NCBI RefSeq assembly: GCF_018860745.1
Contig: NZ_JAHKPY010000015.1
Location: forward strand, 62,001-126,000
Direction: 5' to 3'
Length of the DNA stretch: 64,000 nt
From: Zobellia uliginosa
Lineage (GTDB): Bacteria; Bacteroidota; Bacteroidia; Flavobacteriales; Flavobacteriaceae
Shown: positions 27,420 to 35,940 of the stretch, piece after piece
Numbering within the stretch: position 1 is the first letter of the stretch
Layout of the letters: every line of letters begins with the position of its first letter
Notes under the pieces: generated by a model
Seen by the model: the letters and a program-made list of their open reading frames with translations, nothing else
What the model was told of the DNA's origin: nothing
The model's database searches: none
Program-made: the position numbers and the translations under genes

Positions 27420-28208
27420 ATGCAAACAGAAAAGGTAGTAGATCATATAGTAAACTGGTTAAAGGAATATGCGGCAAACGCAAAAATGAAAGGTTTTGTC
27501 ATTGGAATATCAGGAGGAATCGACTCCGCAGTAACCTCTACGCTATGTGCTAAAACCGGTCTTAAGCTTATGTGCTTGGAAATGCCCATACACCAAGCGG
27601 AGAGTCAGGTATCTCGCGCATCACGACATATAGATTGGCTTCAAAAGAATTTTGACCAGGTAAAAAGACAACCTGTAAACCTTACCCCTGTATTTGATAG
27701 CCTTGTTGCTTCGCTTCCGACAGTAGACGACGAAGAAGAACGTTTTATGTCGTTAGCTAACACCAGAGCCCGTTTGCGCATGACAACCCTATATTATTTT
27801 GCAGCATTAGAAGGATATCTGGTAGCGGGCACTGGAAATAAGGTAGAAGACTTTGGTGTAGGATTTTACACCAAATATGGCGACGGAGGTGTGGATTTAA
27901 GTCCTATTGCCGATTTATTGAAAACACAAGTTTACGAGATTGCCAAGTATTTGAATATCAATACCGATATTCAAAAAGCAGCACCTACAGATGGCCTATG
28001 GGGAGACGACAGGACTGATGAAGATCAGATAGGAGCAAGTTATCCAGAATTAGAATGGGCAATGAAAATGCAGGATGAAGGAAAACTTTTGAGCGATTTT
28101 ACTGGCAGAGAGAAGGAAGTCTTCTTAATTTATACCAAATTCAATTCTGCCAACCAGCACAAGATGAATCCGATACCTGTTTGCGAAATACCGCACGAGC
28201 TATTTTAG
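27420..28208 (+). CDS. nadE: NAD synthetase, ammonia-dependent
   Basis: 262 residues. The ATP-pyrophosphatase P-loop is ISGGIDSAV near residue 31; GTGNKVEDFGVGFYTKYGDGG is the substrate-binding region. It adenylates and amidates nicotinic acid adenine dinucleotide to NAD. There is no nitrilase glutaminase domain, so ammonia is the nitrogen donor. It is divergent from gldB, a linkage also known in other gliding flavobacteria. Confidence 0.96.
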   Translation: MQTEKVVDHIVNWLKEYAANAKMKGFVIGISGGIDSAVTSTLCAKTGLKLMCLEMPIHQAESQVSRASRHIDWLQKNFDQVKRQPVNLTPVFDSLVASLPTVDDEEERFMSLANTRARLRMTTLYYFAALEGYLVAGTGNKVEDFGVGFYTKYGDGGVDLSPIADLLKTQVYEIAKYLNINTDIQKAAPTDGLWGDDRTDEDQIGASYPELEWAMKMQDEGKLLSDFTGREKEVFLIYTKFNSANQHKMNPIPVCEIPHELF

Positions 28209-28217
28209 CAATATATC

Positions 28218-28269
28218 CATAAATACGGTAATCTAATCGAATAAATTCATAAAACAGGCCGTATTTATG
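28218..28269 (+). repeat. 11-bp perfect inverted repeat after nadE
   Basis: CATAAATACGG (28218-28228) and CCGTATTTATG (28259-28269) are separated by 30 nt. The second arm is followed by an A run, not a T run, so it is not a standard terminator on the plus strand. It may be a processed 3' hairpin of nadE or an operator for the next gene. Confidence 0.6.
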
Positions 28270-28377
28270 AAAAAAACACCAGTTTTGTTTAAAGAATTAG
28301 ATATTTAAACCTTACATTGCATGTCAGTATTTTAGACGGGCTAACGAGCGTTTATAATCTAGATTAAAACTATCAAC

Positions 28378-29007
28378 ATGATTAAAGTATTAATTGCAGA
28401 CAACCATCCTATAATTAGAATGGGAGTGACAAATGTTCTTGAATCTGCTAATGGATTTGAAATGGTGGGAGCGGTATCCACCACTTCTGAGCTCTTCGAG
28501 AAATTGGAGAGTGTTAATCCTGATGTAGTAATGCTGGAGATGGACATTCCGGAAATTAACGGAATCGCCACGCTGCGAAAAATCAAAAAGGAACACCCTA
28601 GTGTAAAAGTATTAATGTATAGCGGTCAATCTGAAGACGTATATGCACTTAGTACAATTCGCGCAGGTGCCTTTGGATACCTTTCAAAAGCCTCAGACAT
28701 AGACTACATCATAACAGCAGTTAAAAAAGTAAGCGAAGGCAATATGTTCATTACTAATGAACTTGCGCAGCGTTTGGCTTTTGACGAAGGTACCCAGAAA
28801 CCAAGAAGGTTCTTTAGAAAACTTTCTACCCGTGAGGTTGAAGTACTTAAGTTATTAGCAAGCGGAAAGCGTAACAAAGATGTTGCCATCGGCTTGAACT
28901 TAAACGAAAAAACAGTGAGTACCTACAAGGCTCGTTTAATGAAGAAATTAAACGTAGACAATATGGTAGACCTTTTGCAACAAGCAAAAGCACTAGAACT
29001 TTATTAG
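28378..29007 (+). CDS. NarL/FixJ-type response regulator with Glu at the phosphoacceptor site
   Basis: 209 residues. The receiver domain (1-120) has Asp8 but Asn9 in the acidic pocket, Ser82 in the switch position (MYSGQ) and Lys in YLSKASD. The position that normally holds the phosphorylated Asp is Glu54 (VVMLEMDIPEING). The C-terminal LuxR-type helix-turn-helix (about 145-205) is intact: KLSTREVEVLKLLASG and NEKTVSTYKARLMKKL. It may therefore be permanently active or regulated otherwise. No histidine kinase is adjacent. Confidence 0.93.
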   Translation: MIKVLIADNHPIIRMGVTNVLESANGFEMVGAVSTTSELFEKLESVNPDVVMLEMDIPEINGIATLRKIKKEHPSVKVLMYSGQSEDVYALSTIRAGAFGYLSKASDIDYIITAVKKVSEGNMFITNELAQRLAFDEGTQKPRRFFRKLSTREVEVLKLLASGKRNKDVAIGLNLNEKTVSTYKARLMKKLNVDNMVDLLQQAKALELY

Positions 29008-29032
29008 AAAGTTTACATTCGTAACGTGTACC

Positions 29033-29061
29033 AACCCTGATGATTTCGTTAGGGTTTTTTT
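29033..29061 (+). terminator. Terminator of the response regulator gene
   Basis: AACCCT (29033-29038) pairs with AGGGTT (29051-29056), followed by a T run, 25 nt after the stop codon. Confidence 0.75.
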
Positions 29062-29093
29062 ATGCCTAAAATTTAAATAGAACCAAACCGAGG

Positions 29094-31073
29094 TTAAGAA
29101 AACACACGGTTCAGTTTTTTGTTCAGTAATTTATTAAGTTGTAGATAGTTCATGATTTCCTCTAAGGTTTCCCTGTGGTCTTCCTGACTTTCCTTGGTAT
29201 TGTCCTGCAATGCGGTCATACGTTTTTTAATAAGAAAACAACGCAAAGTTAAAATGGTCTCACTTACGAGCTGGGCCACCCCCACTTTCTTTTCTTTTGG
29301 GTAGATATCTTTTCTTTCCCAACTATGTAGTGCATATTTTTCTTCCTCCATTAAAATCGAGGATATTTCAGAGACCAATTGCTGGTCTAGACCACTTAAA
29401 AATGTACTAATGGAAAAGTCCGTATTCTGGTTCAGTGCTTCTATGAGCTTAGAGTATATCTGGCGGAACTGCTCGTTTGCCAACTCTATTTCATCATCCT
29501 GCAAATCCAAATATATTTTTTCGTAGACCTTGGCTTCTATAGATTCCGGTTCCAATACCAAATCTCCGGACTCACTCTCCTTAAGCACCAAATCCTCAAA
29601 TTCTTCCTTTTCATTACCATATAATAAGAGTAGTTCTATAATTTTTCGCTCTAGTAAATACTGTACATCTACTTTTTGCTGCGGAGCTTCATTCTTAACA
29701 ACATCAAAAGCCCTTTGATCCGGTTTTTGAGTCTTAGTCATATCCGAAGCGCCCTTTTTACCCATTTGCGCCAAAGTAGTGAACAACACCCCTTCTGACA
29801 CCTTCATAATGTTAGCACACTCCTGAATATATATCTCCCGTTTTATGGCATCGGGTATTTTTGAGATACTTTGAATGATGTCTCTAACCGTATCCGCTCT
29901 CTTTATTGGATCATTGGCCGCTTCTTGCGCCAAAAGCCCCGCTTTGAACTGTATAAAATCTTGAGATTTCTCCTCTAAATAATGCTGTACGTCTTCTAGC
30001 GCGTTGTTTTTGGAAAAACTATCCGGATCCTCTCCTTCTGGAAAAGTACAGACCTTTACGTTCATTCCCTGCTCCAGTATCAAATCTATTCCGCGCAGAG
30101 ATGCACGTAGACCGGCTGCATCCCCATCAAAAAGAACGGTTATGTTCTTTGTTAGCCTATTGATTAAGCGGATCTGTTCTGGCGTTAGAGCCGTACCACT
30201 AGAAGACACTACATTGTGAATTCCCCTCTGGTAAAACTGAATAACATCTGTATAGCCTTCTACCAAATAACAATTATCCTCTTTTGCTATGGATTGTTTG
30301 GCATGATAAATACCATAAAGCACTTTACTTTTATGGTAGATATCACTTTCTGGAGAGTTAAGGTATTTGGCAGCTTTTTTATCATTACCAAGAATACGTC
30401 CGCCAAAACCAAGAACCCTACCGCTCATAGAATGAATGGGAAACATTACCCTTCCTTTAAAACGATCAAATGTTCTGGGATTATTCGGGTTCTGCGTATC
30501 TTCCTTAACAATGGTCAGCCCTGTTTGCTCCAGGTACTTTAGCTTGTATCCTTTATCAAAAGCTGCTTTGGTAAAACCGTCCCATTGGTCAAGACAATAA
30601 CCAAGATTGAATTTTTTAATGGTCTCTTCGGTAAAGCCCCTTTCTTTAAAATAACTAAGCCCTATGGCCTTACCTAATTCTGTATCCCACAGCATATGAG
30701 CAAAATGCTTCTGAGCGAATTCAGAAACCAAATACATACTTTCGCGCTCGTTCGCTTCTTGTTTTTGTTCGTCCGTGCGTTCTGTTTCCTCTATTTCAAC
30801 ATTGTACTTTTTGGCCAAATACTTAATGGCCTCTGGATAGGTAAAATGTTCATGCTCCATTAAGAATGCAACCACATTCCCTCCTTTGCCACTGCTAAAA
30901 TCCTTCCAAATTTGTTTCACAGGAGAAACCATAAAGCTTGGTGATCTCTCATCAGAAAAAGGGCTAAGCCCTTTAAAGTTAGATCCTGATTTTTTCAATT
31001 GTACAAAGTCGCCAATAACCTCCTCTAAGCGGGCGCTCTCGTAAACTTTGTCAATGGTATTTTTTGAAATCAA
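29094..31073 (-). CDS. dnaG: DNA primase lacking the zinc ligands
   Basis: 659 residues. The N-terminal CHC2-type fold is recognisable (SNFKGLSPFSDERSPSFMVSP then WKDFSSGKGGN) but the four zinc ligands are replaced by Ser37, Ser40, Asp58 and Ser61. The TOPRIM catalytic domain is intact: LVEGYTDVIQF near residue 265 and LFDGDAAGLRA near residue 315. The C-terminal part should bind the DnaB helicase. The start is TTG: MISKNTID aligns with the family start and a stop lies five codons upstream with no ATG between. Confidence 0.96.
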   Translation of the reverse strand: MISKNTIDKVYESARLEEVIGDFVQLKKSGSNFKGLSPFSDERSPSFMVSPVKQIWKDFSSGKGGNVVAFLMEHEHFTYPEAIKYLAKKYNVEIEETERTDEQKQEANERESMYLVSEFAQKHFAHMLWDTELGKAIGLSYFKERGFTEETIKKFNLGYCLDQWDGFTKAAFDKGYKLKYLEQTGLTIVKEDTQNPNNPRTFDRFKGRVMFPIHSMSGRVLGFGGRILGNDKKAAKYLNSPESDIYHKSKVLYGIYHAKQSIAKEDNCYLVEGYTDVIQFYQRGIHNVVSSSGTALTPEQIRLINRLTKNITVLFDGDAAGLRASLRGIDLILEQGMNVKVCTFPEGEDPDSFSKNNALEDVQHYLEEKSQDFIQFKAGLLAQEAANDPIKRADTVRDIIQSISKIPDAIKREIYIQECANIMKVSEGVLFTTLAQMGKKGASDMTKTQKPDQRAFDVVKNEAPQQKVDVQYLLERKIIELLLLYGNEKEEFEDLVLKESESGDLVLEPESIEAKVYEKIYLDLQDDEIELANEQFRQIYSKLIEALNQNTDFSISTFLSGLDQQLVSEISSILMEEEKYALHSWERKDIYPKEKKVGVAQLVSETILTLRCFLIKKRMTALQDNTKESQEDHRETLEEIMNYLQLNKLLNKKLNRVFS

Positions 31074-31106
31074 TTTTTGAAAATTTTAGATGGAAACAAG
31101 TCCAAC

Positions 31107-31114
31107 AAAGATAA
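31107..31114 (-). promoter_or_regulatory. Promoter -7 element for dnaG
   Basis: TATCTTTG on the minus strand, an exact TAnnTTTG match 33 nt before the TTG start. No clear -33 TTG. Confidence 0.5.
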
Positions 31115-31243
31115 ACAGAAAAGCGCTACCCCCTATTTTCAGTGATATCATTTTCGCTAGAGGAAGGGAATTTTAGCACAACCCATTTCCGCAACTTTGT
31201 CCTATAGATTTTTAACCCTTTTACAAACCTAAAAAACATAATT

Positions 31244-31669
31244 ATGATCTGGGGAATTGCATTAGTTTTATTAAGTATCGTAGCAGTACCATCCTTATTA
31301 CTTTCAAAAAAACCTAACGCCGCTGAGCTTCTTGAAAAAGTAGAACCCTACCAAGGATGGATTGGGATTATATTCTGCTTCTGGGGAATCTGGGGCATTG
31401 TTACAGCCGTTTTAAATTTAGGATGGCTAAGTACATCTCCTGTTTGGTGGACTACCTTTTTGGCAGGGAATCTAGTATCTGCAGGATTAGGTTTTATGCT
31501 AGGCTCTGGCCTAATCAACAAGCTATTTCTATCTAATAATGCCGCAGCAAGAGTTAAAGCGGAAGAATTGCGTGCCAAAATAGCACCAAAACAGGGAAAA
31601 CTAGGCCTTTTGGGCATAGCCGTAGGTGCATGGATGATCGTCGCCTCTTTTTTATTCTCTGTAGTCTAA
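31244..31669 (+). CDS. Membrane protein, unknown function
   Basis: 141 residues with about four hydrophobic segments (2-19, 37-58, 66-93, 118-140) and a charged cytoplasmic-type loop ([22 protein letters not shown]). A similar motif occurs twice: a charged [14 protein letters not shown] and [14 protein letters not shown], each followed by a hydrophobic stretch, which suggests an internal duplication. I recognise no family. It lies divergent from dnaG and 53 nt before a secreted protein gene. Confidence 0.75.
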   Translation: MIWGIALVLLSIVAVPSLLLSKKPNAAELLEKVEPYQGWIGIIFCFWGIWGIVTAVLNLGWLSTSPVWWTTFLAGNLVSAGLGFMLGSGLINKLFLSNNAAARVKAEELRAKIAPKQGKLGLLGIAVGAWMIVASFLFSVV

Positions 31670-31722
31670 ATGTTTAAAAACAAATCATTTAACATTTTAA
31701 GTAATCATTATAAAATAACATC

Positions 31723-32331
31723 ATGAAAAAAGTAATTACAAGCATAACCCTATTAGTATTCTCTTTTATGACTTTTGCACAAAACAATTTCCAGAATAAT
31801 ATTAGTGTGACCGGTTCATATGAATATAACTTATCTCCCGAATACTCCAGCAAAATGATTGTGAGTTTGACTAATGTATATTACGACGCACAGACTATGA
31901 GCCTTGAAGAGGTTAAATCTGGTTACCTAGCGAAATTAGAGAAAGCAGGTATAAATAAAGACCTGCTATTAGAGAACGCTCTATACTACTCACTTTTAGG
32001 TTATGAAAAAGAAGGTACTGTTTATGAATTCAAAACAAAATCTCTTGAAGAAATGCAAAAATTTTTGAATGTAAAAGCTATGGGCGTAACGCGTTCGGAC
32101 ACCACATTAGAAGCTTTTATAGATAATGACCAATTAGCAAATTATGCCAAATTTGCTTTTGACGATGCAAAAGTTAAAGCCACTGCTATTGCCAACAAAA
32201 TTGGAAGAAAGATTGGCAAAGCCATATACCTAAGTGATACCAATACACAGAAAATAACTGAGTCCATTTATTATGGGAATACAGACAAAAAAAGAATATA
32301 CACTATATCCGTTTCCTTCGAGATGCTATAA
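31723..32331 (+). CDS. Secreted protein, SIMPL/DUF541-like
   Basis: 202 residues. Signal peptide MKKVITSITLLVFSFMTFAQ with cleavage after FAQ, so periplasmic or outer-membrane-facing. Mature start ISVTGSYEYNLSPEYSSKMIVSL and late FDDAKVKATAIANKIGRKIGKAIYLSD fit the pattern of the SIMPL (DUF541) fold, but the match is weak and by eye. Function unknown. A strong terminator follows. Confidence 0.72.
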   Translation: MKKVITSITLLVFSFMTFAQNNFQNNISVTGSYEYNLSPEYSSKMIVSLTNVYYDAQTMSLEEVKSGYLAKLEKAGINKDLLLENALYYSLLGYEKEGTVYEFKTKSLEEMQKFLNVKAMGVTRSDTTLEAFIDNDQLANYAKFAFDDAKVKATAIANKIGRKIGKAIYLSDTNTQKITESIYYGNTDKKRIYTISVSFEML

Positions 32332-32356
32332 ACTAAGTTTAAGTACCTAAAAATAT

Positions 32357-32401
32357 CCTTCGAAAGATTGCTCTTTAACAGTAATTTTTCGAAGGTTTTT
32401 T
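32357..32401 (+). terminator. Terminator after the SIMPL-like gene
   Basis: CCTTCGAAA (32357-32365) pairs with TTTCGAAGG (32387-32395), then a run of T's. Confidence 0.85.
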
Positions 32402-32436
32402 ATATTGATAATCGTTAAGAGCGTACTATCTATAGG

Positions 32437-33414
32437 TTACTTCTTTCTATCTACCACATAGTTTACCATTAATTCAAGTGAATTTCTATATTCAGATTCA
32501 GGGTATGTAGACAATAATTTTAGAGCTTCCTCCTTAAATTGAAGCATTTTTTGAACAGCATAATCCAAGCCTCCATTATCCTTTACAAAAGCAATAACCT
32601 CTTTAACGCGCTTCTTATCTTTATTGTGGTTTTTTACGGAGTTGATAAGCCACTTTTTATCTTTTTTTGAACAAATATTAAGCGTATGAATTAAAGGCAG
32701 TGTCATTTTTTGCTCTTTAATATCAATTCCCGTGGGCTTACCTATCTTATCTTCACCATAATCAAATAGGTCGTCTTTTATCTGGAACGCCATTCCACAG
32801 AGCTCACCAAATTTACGAAAAGTCTCTACATCAGGAGATTTAGGCTGAACTGAACAAGCTCCTAAACTACAGCAAGCTGCTATTAGAGTTGCTGTTTTCT
32901 GACGAATTATATTGTAGTATACTTCTTCGGTTATATCTAACCTACGGGCTTTTTCAATCTGTAACAACTCGCCCTCACTCATTTCTCTTACTGCAACAGA
33001 AATAATTTTCAAAAGGTCAAAATCTTCATTATCTATGGACAGTAAAAGTCCTTTTGACAATAAATAATCGCCCACCAAAACGGCAATCTTATTTTTCCAG
33101 AGTGCATTTATAGAGAAAAAACCCCTGCGCTTATTACTTTCATCAACTACATCATCATGCACCAACGTAGCTGTATGAATGAGCTCTATTACCGATGCAC
33201 CACGATAGGTACGCTCGTTAACCTTACCATTGTTAAGCATCTTGGCCGTAAGAAATACGAACATAGGCCGCATTTGTTTTCCCTTTCGGTTTACAATATA
33301 ATACGTTATGCGGTTCAGTAGTGCCACTTTTGAGGACATTGCATCACGGAACTTCTCCTCGAAAAGTTCCATTTCGTGATTTACGGGCTCCTTTATTTGA
33401 GATACTATTTTCAA
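32437..33414 (-). CDS. ispB: Polyprenyl diphosphate synthase
   Basis: 325 residues, all-helical trans-prenyltransferase. First Asp-rich motif HDDVVDESNKRRG near residue 90; second motif KDDLFDYGEDKIGKPTG near residue 220. It makes the long isoprenoid chain, probably for menaquinone. Product length cannot be read from the sequence. The start is TTG (MKIVSQIKEP), chosen because this N-terminus is conserved in flavobacteria; the first ATG is at residue 15 (MELFEEKF). Confidence 0.9.
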   Translation of the reverse strand: MKIVSQIKEPVNHEMELFEEKFRDAMSSKVALLNRITYYIVNRKGKQMRPMFVFLTAKMLNNGKVNERTYRGASVIELIHTATLVHDDVVDESNKRRGFFSINALWKNKIAVLVGDYLLSKGLLLSIDNEDFDLLKIISVAVREMSEGELLQIEKARRLDITEEVYYNIIRQKTATLIAACCSLGACSVQPKSPDVETFRKFGELCGMAFQIKDDLFDYGEDKIGKPTGIDIKEQKMTLPLIHTLNICSKKDKKWLINSVKNHNKDKKRVKEVIAFVKDNGGLDYAVQKMLQFKEEALKLLSTYPESEYRNSLELMVNYVVDRKK

Positions 33415-33594
33415 AAAAAATCGAGTTTTATCAGCTAAAAACTTTAGCGCATAAATTTAGGTAAAAAGAAAAGAGTACATCGTATGGTTACACTAGTATT
33501 CACAAAAAGGGTGAAAGATTAACCTATTACAATTGCTCGTATGAGAAATTTGCAAAAGTTACAACGAGGATAAAAGGCAAAAACTTTGCTGTTC

Positions 33595-34635
33595 CTATTG
33601 TTTGTTGGCAAGTTGACCACAGGCTGCATCAATATCCTTTCCGCGAGACCTGCGCACGGTTACAACAATACCATTTCTTTCCAACGTGTTTACGTACATA
33701 TCAATGGCACTATTTGAAGCTTGTTGGAATTCCCCGTCATCTATGGGATTGTATTCAATGAGGTTCACTTTGGAAGGTGCGAATTTGCAAAAGCTTACCA
33801 ATGCATCTGCATCCTTTTGAGCATCATTTATCCCCTGCCAAACCACATACTCATAAGTAATTCTACTTTTAGTCTTCGCGTACCAATACTCCAATGCCTC
33901 CCTAAGGTCCTTTAGGGTAAATGTAGCGTTAAAAGGCATTATAGATGTCCTAATTTCATCAATAGCAGAGTGTAATGAAACTGCGAGTTTAAATTTTACC
34001 TCGTCATCTGCCATTTTACGGATCATCTTAGGCACACCAGAAGTAGAAACTGTAATGCGCTTAGCAGACATTCCCAGACCTTCTGGAGAAGTAATCTTAT
34101 CAATAGCCTTTAAAACGTTGTTGTAGTTCATTAGTGGCTCACCCATACCCATAAAAACAATATTGCTCAAGGGTTTATCAAAATACAAACGACTTTCGTT
34201 ATCTATAGCAACCACCTGATCATAGATTTCATCAGGATTTAAGTTACGCATACGCTTTAAACGTGAGGTAGCACAAAATCTGCAATCAAGGCTACATCCT
34301 ACTTGACTTGAAACACAGGCTGTAGTTCTAGTTTTTGTAGGAATAAGCACAGATTCAACCACCAAATCATCATGCAAGCGAACGGCATTCTTTATGGTGC
34401 CATCATTACTTCGTTGCATTTGATCTACCTTAATATAATTGATTACAAAGTTAGCTTCTAGCATATCTCTGGTTTCTTTTGAGATATTGGTCATACCCTC
34501 AAAAGAATGAGCCGATTTCTGCCATAACCACTCATACACTTGATTACCACGAAAAGCTTTATCCCCATTGGAAACAAAGAAATCACGCAATTGTTCTTTG
34601 GTAAGTGCCCGTATGTCCTTTTTTTGTGCCTTCAC
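33595..34635 (-). CDS. rlmN: 23S rRNA A2503 / tRNA A37 C2-methyltransferase
   Basis: 346 residues, radical SAM enzyme with the cluster motif CSLDCRFCATS near residue 115, GMGEPLMNYNNV and SLHSAIDEIRTSIMPFN. The second conserved Cys needed for methyl transfer is in AACGQL near the C-terminus. It methylates C2 of adenosine in 23S rRNA and some tRNAs. It is separated from queA by a terminator. Confidence 0.97.
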   Translation of the reverse strand: MKAQKKDIRALTKEQLRDFFVSNGDKAFRGNQVYEWLWQKSAHSFEGMTNISKETRDMLEANFVINYIKVDQMQRSNDGTIKNAVRLHDDLVVESVLIPTKTRTTACVSSQVGCSLDCRFCATSRLKRMRNLNPDEIYDQVVAIDNESRLYFDKPLSNIVFMGMGEPLMNYNNVLKAIDKITSPEGLGMSAKRITVSTSGVPKMIRKMADDEVKFKLAVSLHSAIDEIRTSIMPFNATFTLKDLREALEYWYAKTKSRITYEYVVWQGINDAQKDADALVSFCKFAPSKVNLIEYNPIDDGEFQQASNSAIDMYVNTLERNGIVVTVRRSRGKDIDAACGQLANKQ

Positions 34636-34647
34636 ATTTTAGAAACT

Positions 34648-34690
34648 AAAAACCCTTCTATACTTTCAATAAAATATAAAGAAGGGTTTA
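34648..34690 (-). terminator. Terminator of queA
   Basis: AAACCCTTC (34650-34658) pairs with GAAGGGTTT (34681-34689) and on the minus strand is followed by a T run, 30 nt after the queA stop. Confidence 0.78.
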
Positions 34691-34719
34691 AAAATTTATG
34701 ATATTACCAGTTCGGTAAA

Positions 34720-35769
34720 CTAGATTATTAGCATTGCATCACCATACGAATAGAACTTGTATTGCTCTAAAATGGCTTCTTTATATGCTTTCTTCATTAA
34801 ATCATGACCTATAAAAGCAGATACCATCATCAACAATGTAGATTTAGGCAAGTGAAAGTTAGTCACCATACAGTTTGCTATACTAAAATCATAAGGAGGG
34901 AAAACAAATTTGTTCGTCCACCCGTCAAAAGTATTTAACGTATGATCTGAAGAAACAGCACTTTCAAGTCCACGCATTACTGTAGTACCCACAGCACAAA
35001 TACGTTTCTTTCTTAATTTGGCACTGTTCACTACCTCTGTAGCTTTCTCATCTATAACAAGCTCTTCACTATCCATTTTGTGTTTAGACAAATCCTCAAC
35101 CTCAACAGGATTGAATGTACCTAAACCAACGTGAAGCGTTACCTCAGCAAAATCCACGCCTTTTATTTCAAGACGCTTCAATAAGTGTTTTGAAAAGTGA
35201 AGACCTGCAGTTGGTGCTGCAACAGCACCTTCATGCTTTGCATAAATAGTCTGGTAGCGCTCTTCATCTTCCGGCTCTACATCTCTTTTTATGTACTTAG
35301 GTAATGGTGTTTGACCTAAATCACGCAATTTTCTTCTAAAGTCTAAATAAGATCCATCATAAAGAAAACGTAATGTTCTACCTCTAGATGTAGTATTATC
35401 AATAACTTCAGCTACCAACGTCTCGTCATCACCAAAGTATAATTTATTACCTATACGTATTTTACGGGCAGGATCAACAAGAACGTCCCAAAGGCGTTGC
35501 TCTTCATTTAATTCACGTAACAAAAACACTTCGATTCTTGCTCCGGTTTTTTCTTTATTACCGTACAAACGGGCTGGAAAAACCTTAGTGTTGTTCAAAA
35601 CCATTACATCGCCTTCATCAAAATAATTGATAAGGTCTTTGAACATTTTATGCTCTATTTTTCCGGTTTCACGGTGAATAACCATCAATTTGGACTCATC
35701 CCTGTTTTCAGCAGGATATTCAGCCAATAGATTATCCGGTAATTCAAAATTGAAGTGCGATAGTTTCAT
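34720..35769 (-). CDS. queA: S-adenosylmethionine:tRNA ribosyltransferase-isomerase
   Basis: 349 residues. QueA landmarks are [17 protein letters not shown] at the start, [30 protein letters not shown] and THVGLGTF-like [11 protein letters not shown]. It transfers the ribosyl part of SAM to preQ1-modified tRNA in queuosine synthesis. It is a single-gene unit with a textbook Bacteroidota promoter. Confidence 0.97.
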   Translation of the reverse strand: MKLSHFNFELPDNLLAEYPAENRDESKLMVIHRETGKIEHKMFKDLINYFDEGDVMVLNNTKVFPARLYGNKEKTGARIEVFLLRELNEEQRLWDVLVDPARKIRIGNKLYFGDDETLVAEVIDNTTSRGRTLRFLYDGSYLDFRRKLRDLGQTPLPKYIKRDVEPEDEERYQTIYAKHEGAVAAPTAGLHFSKHLLKRLEIKGVDFAEVTLHVGLGTFNPVEVEDLSKHKMDSEELVIDEKATEVVNSAKLRKKRICAVGTTVMRGLESAVSSDHTLNTFDGWTNKFVFPPYDFSIANCMVTNFHLPKSTLLMMVSAFIGHDLMKKAYKEAILEQYKFYSYGDAMLII

Positions 35770-35800
35770 CTATGAAATTTTGTTAAAAGTTTTGCGGTTG

Positions 35801-35832
35801 CAAATATACGATGTGCACATAGGGGTTGTCAA
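35801..35832 (-). promoter_or_regulatory. Promoter of queA
   Basis: TTG (35830-35832) and TATATTTG (35801-35808) on the minus strand, spaced by 21 nt. This is a full match to the Bacteroidota -33/-7 pattern, 32 nt before the ATG. I found no preQ1 aptamer. Confidence 0.75.
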
Positions 35833-35901
35833 GTAAAACACAGATTATATTGATGCTTACCTTCTTACAATAGTAAATTAGCCTATGAAGATGACCTTAA
35901 A

Positions 35902-35932
35902 AAAACAAAAAATCATTTTAATATTCTGATTT
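35902..35932 (-). terminator. Probable terminator of aroA
   Basis: On the minus strand a short AAATCA/TGATTT stem (35910-35932) is followed by TTTTGTTTTTTT, 8 nt after the aroA stop. The stem is short, hence moderate confidence. Confidence 0.5.
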
Positions 35933-35940
35933 AAAGAGGT

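Noticed and set aside
35770-35800. preQ1 riboswitch before queA
   Set aside because: The expected transcript leader is only about 25 nt long, too short for an aptamer, and no preQ1 core is visible.
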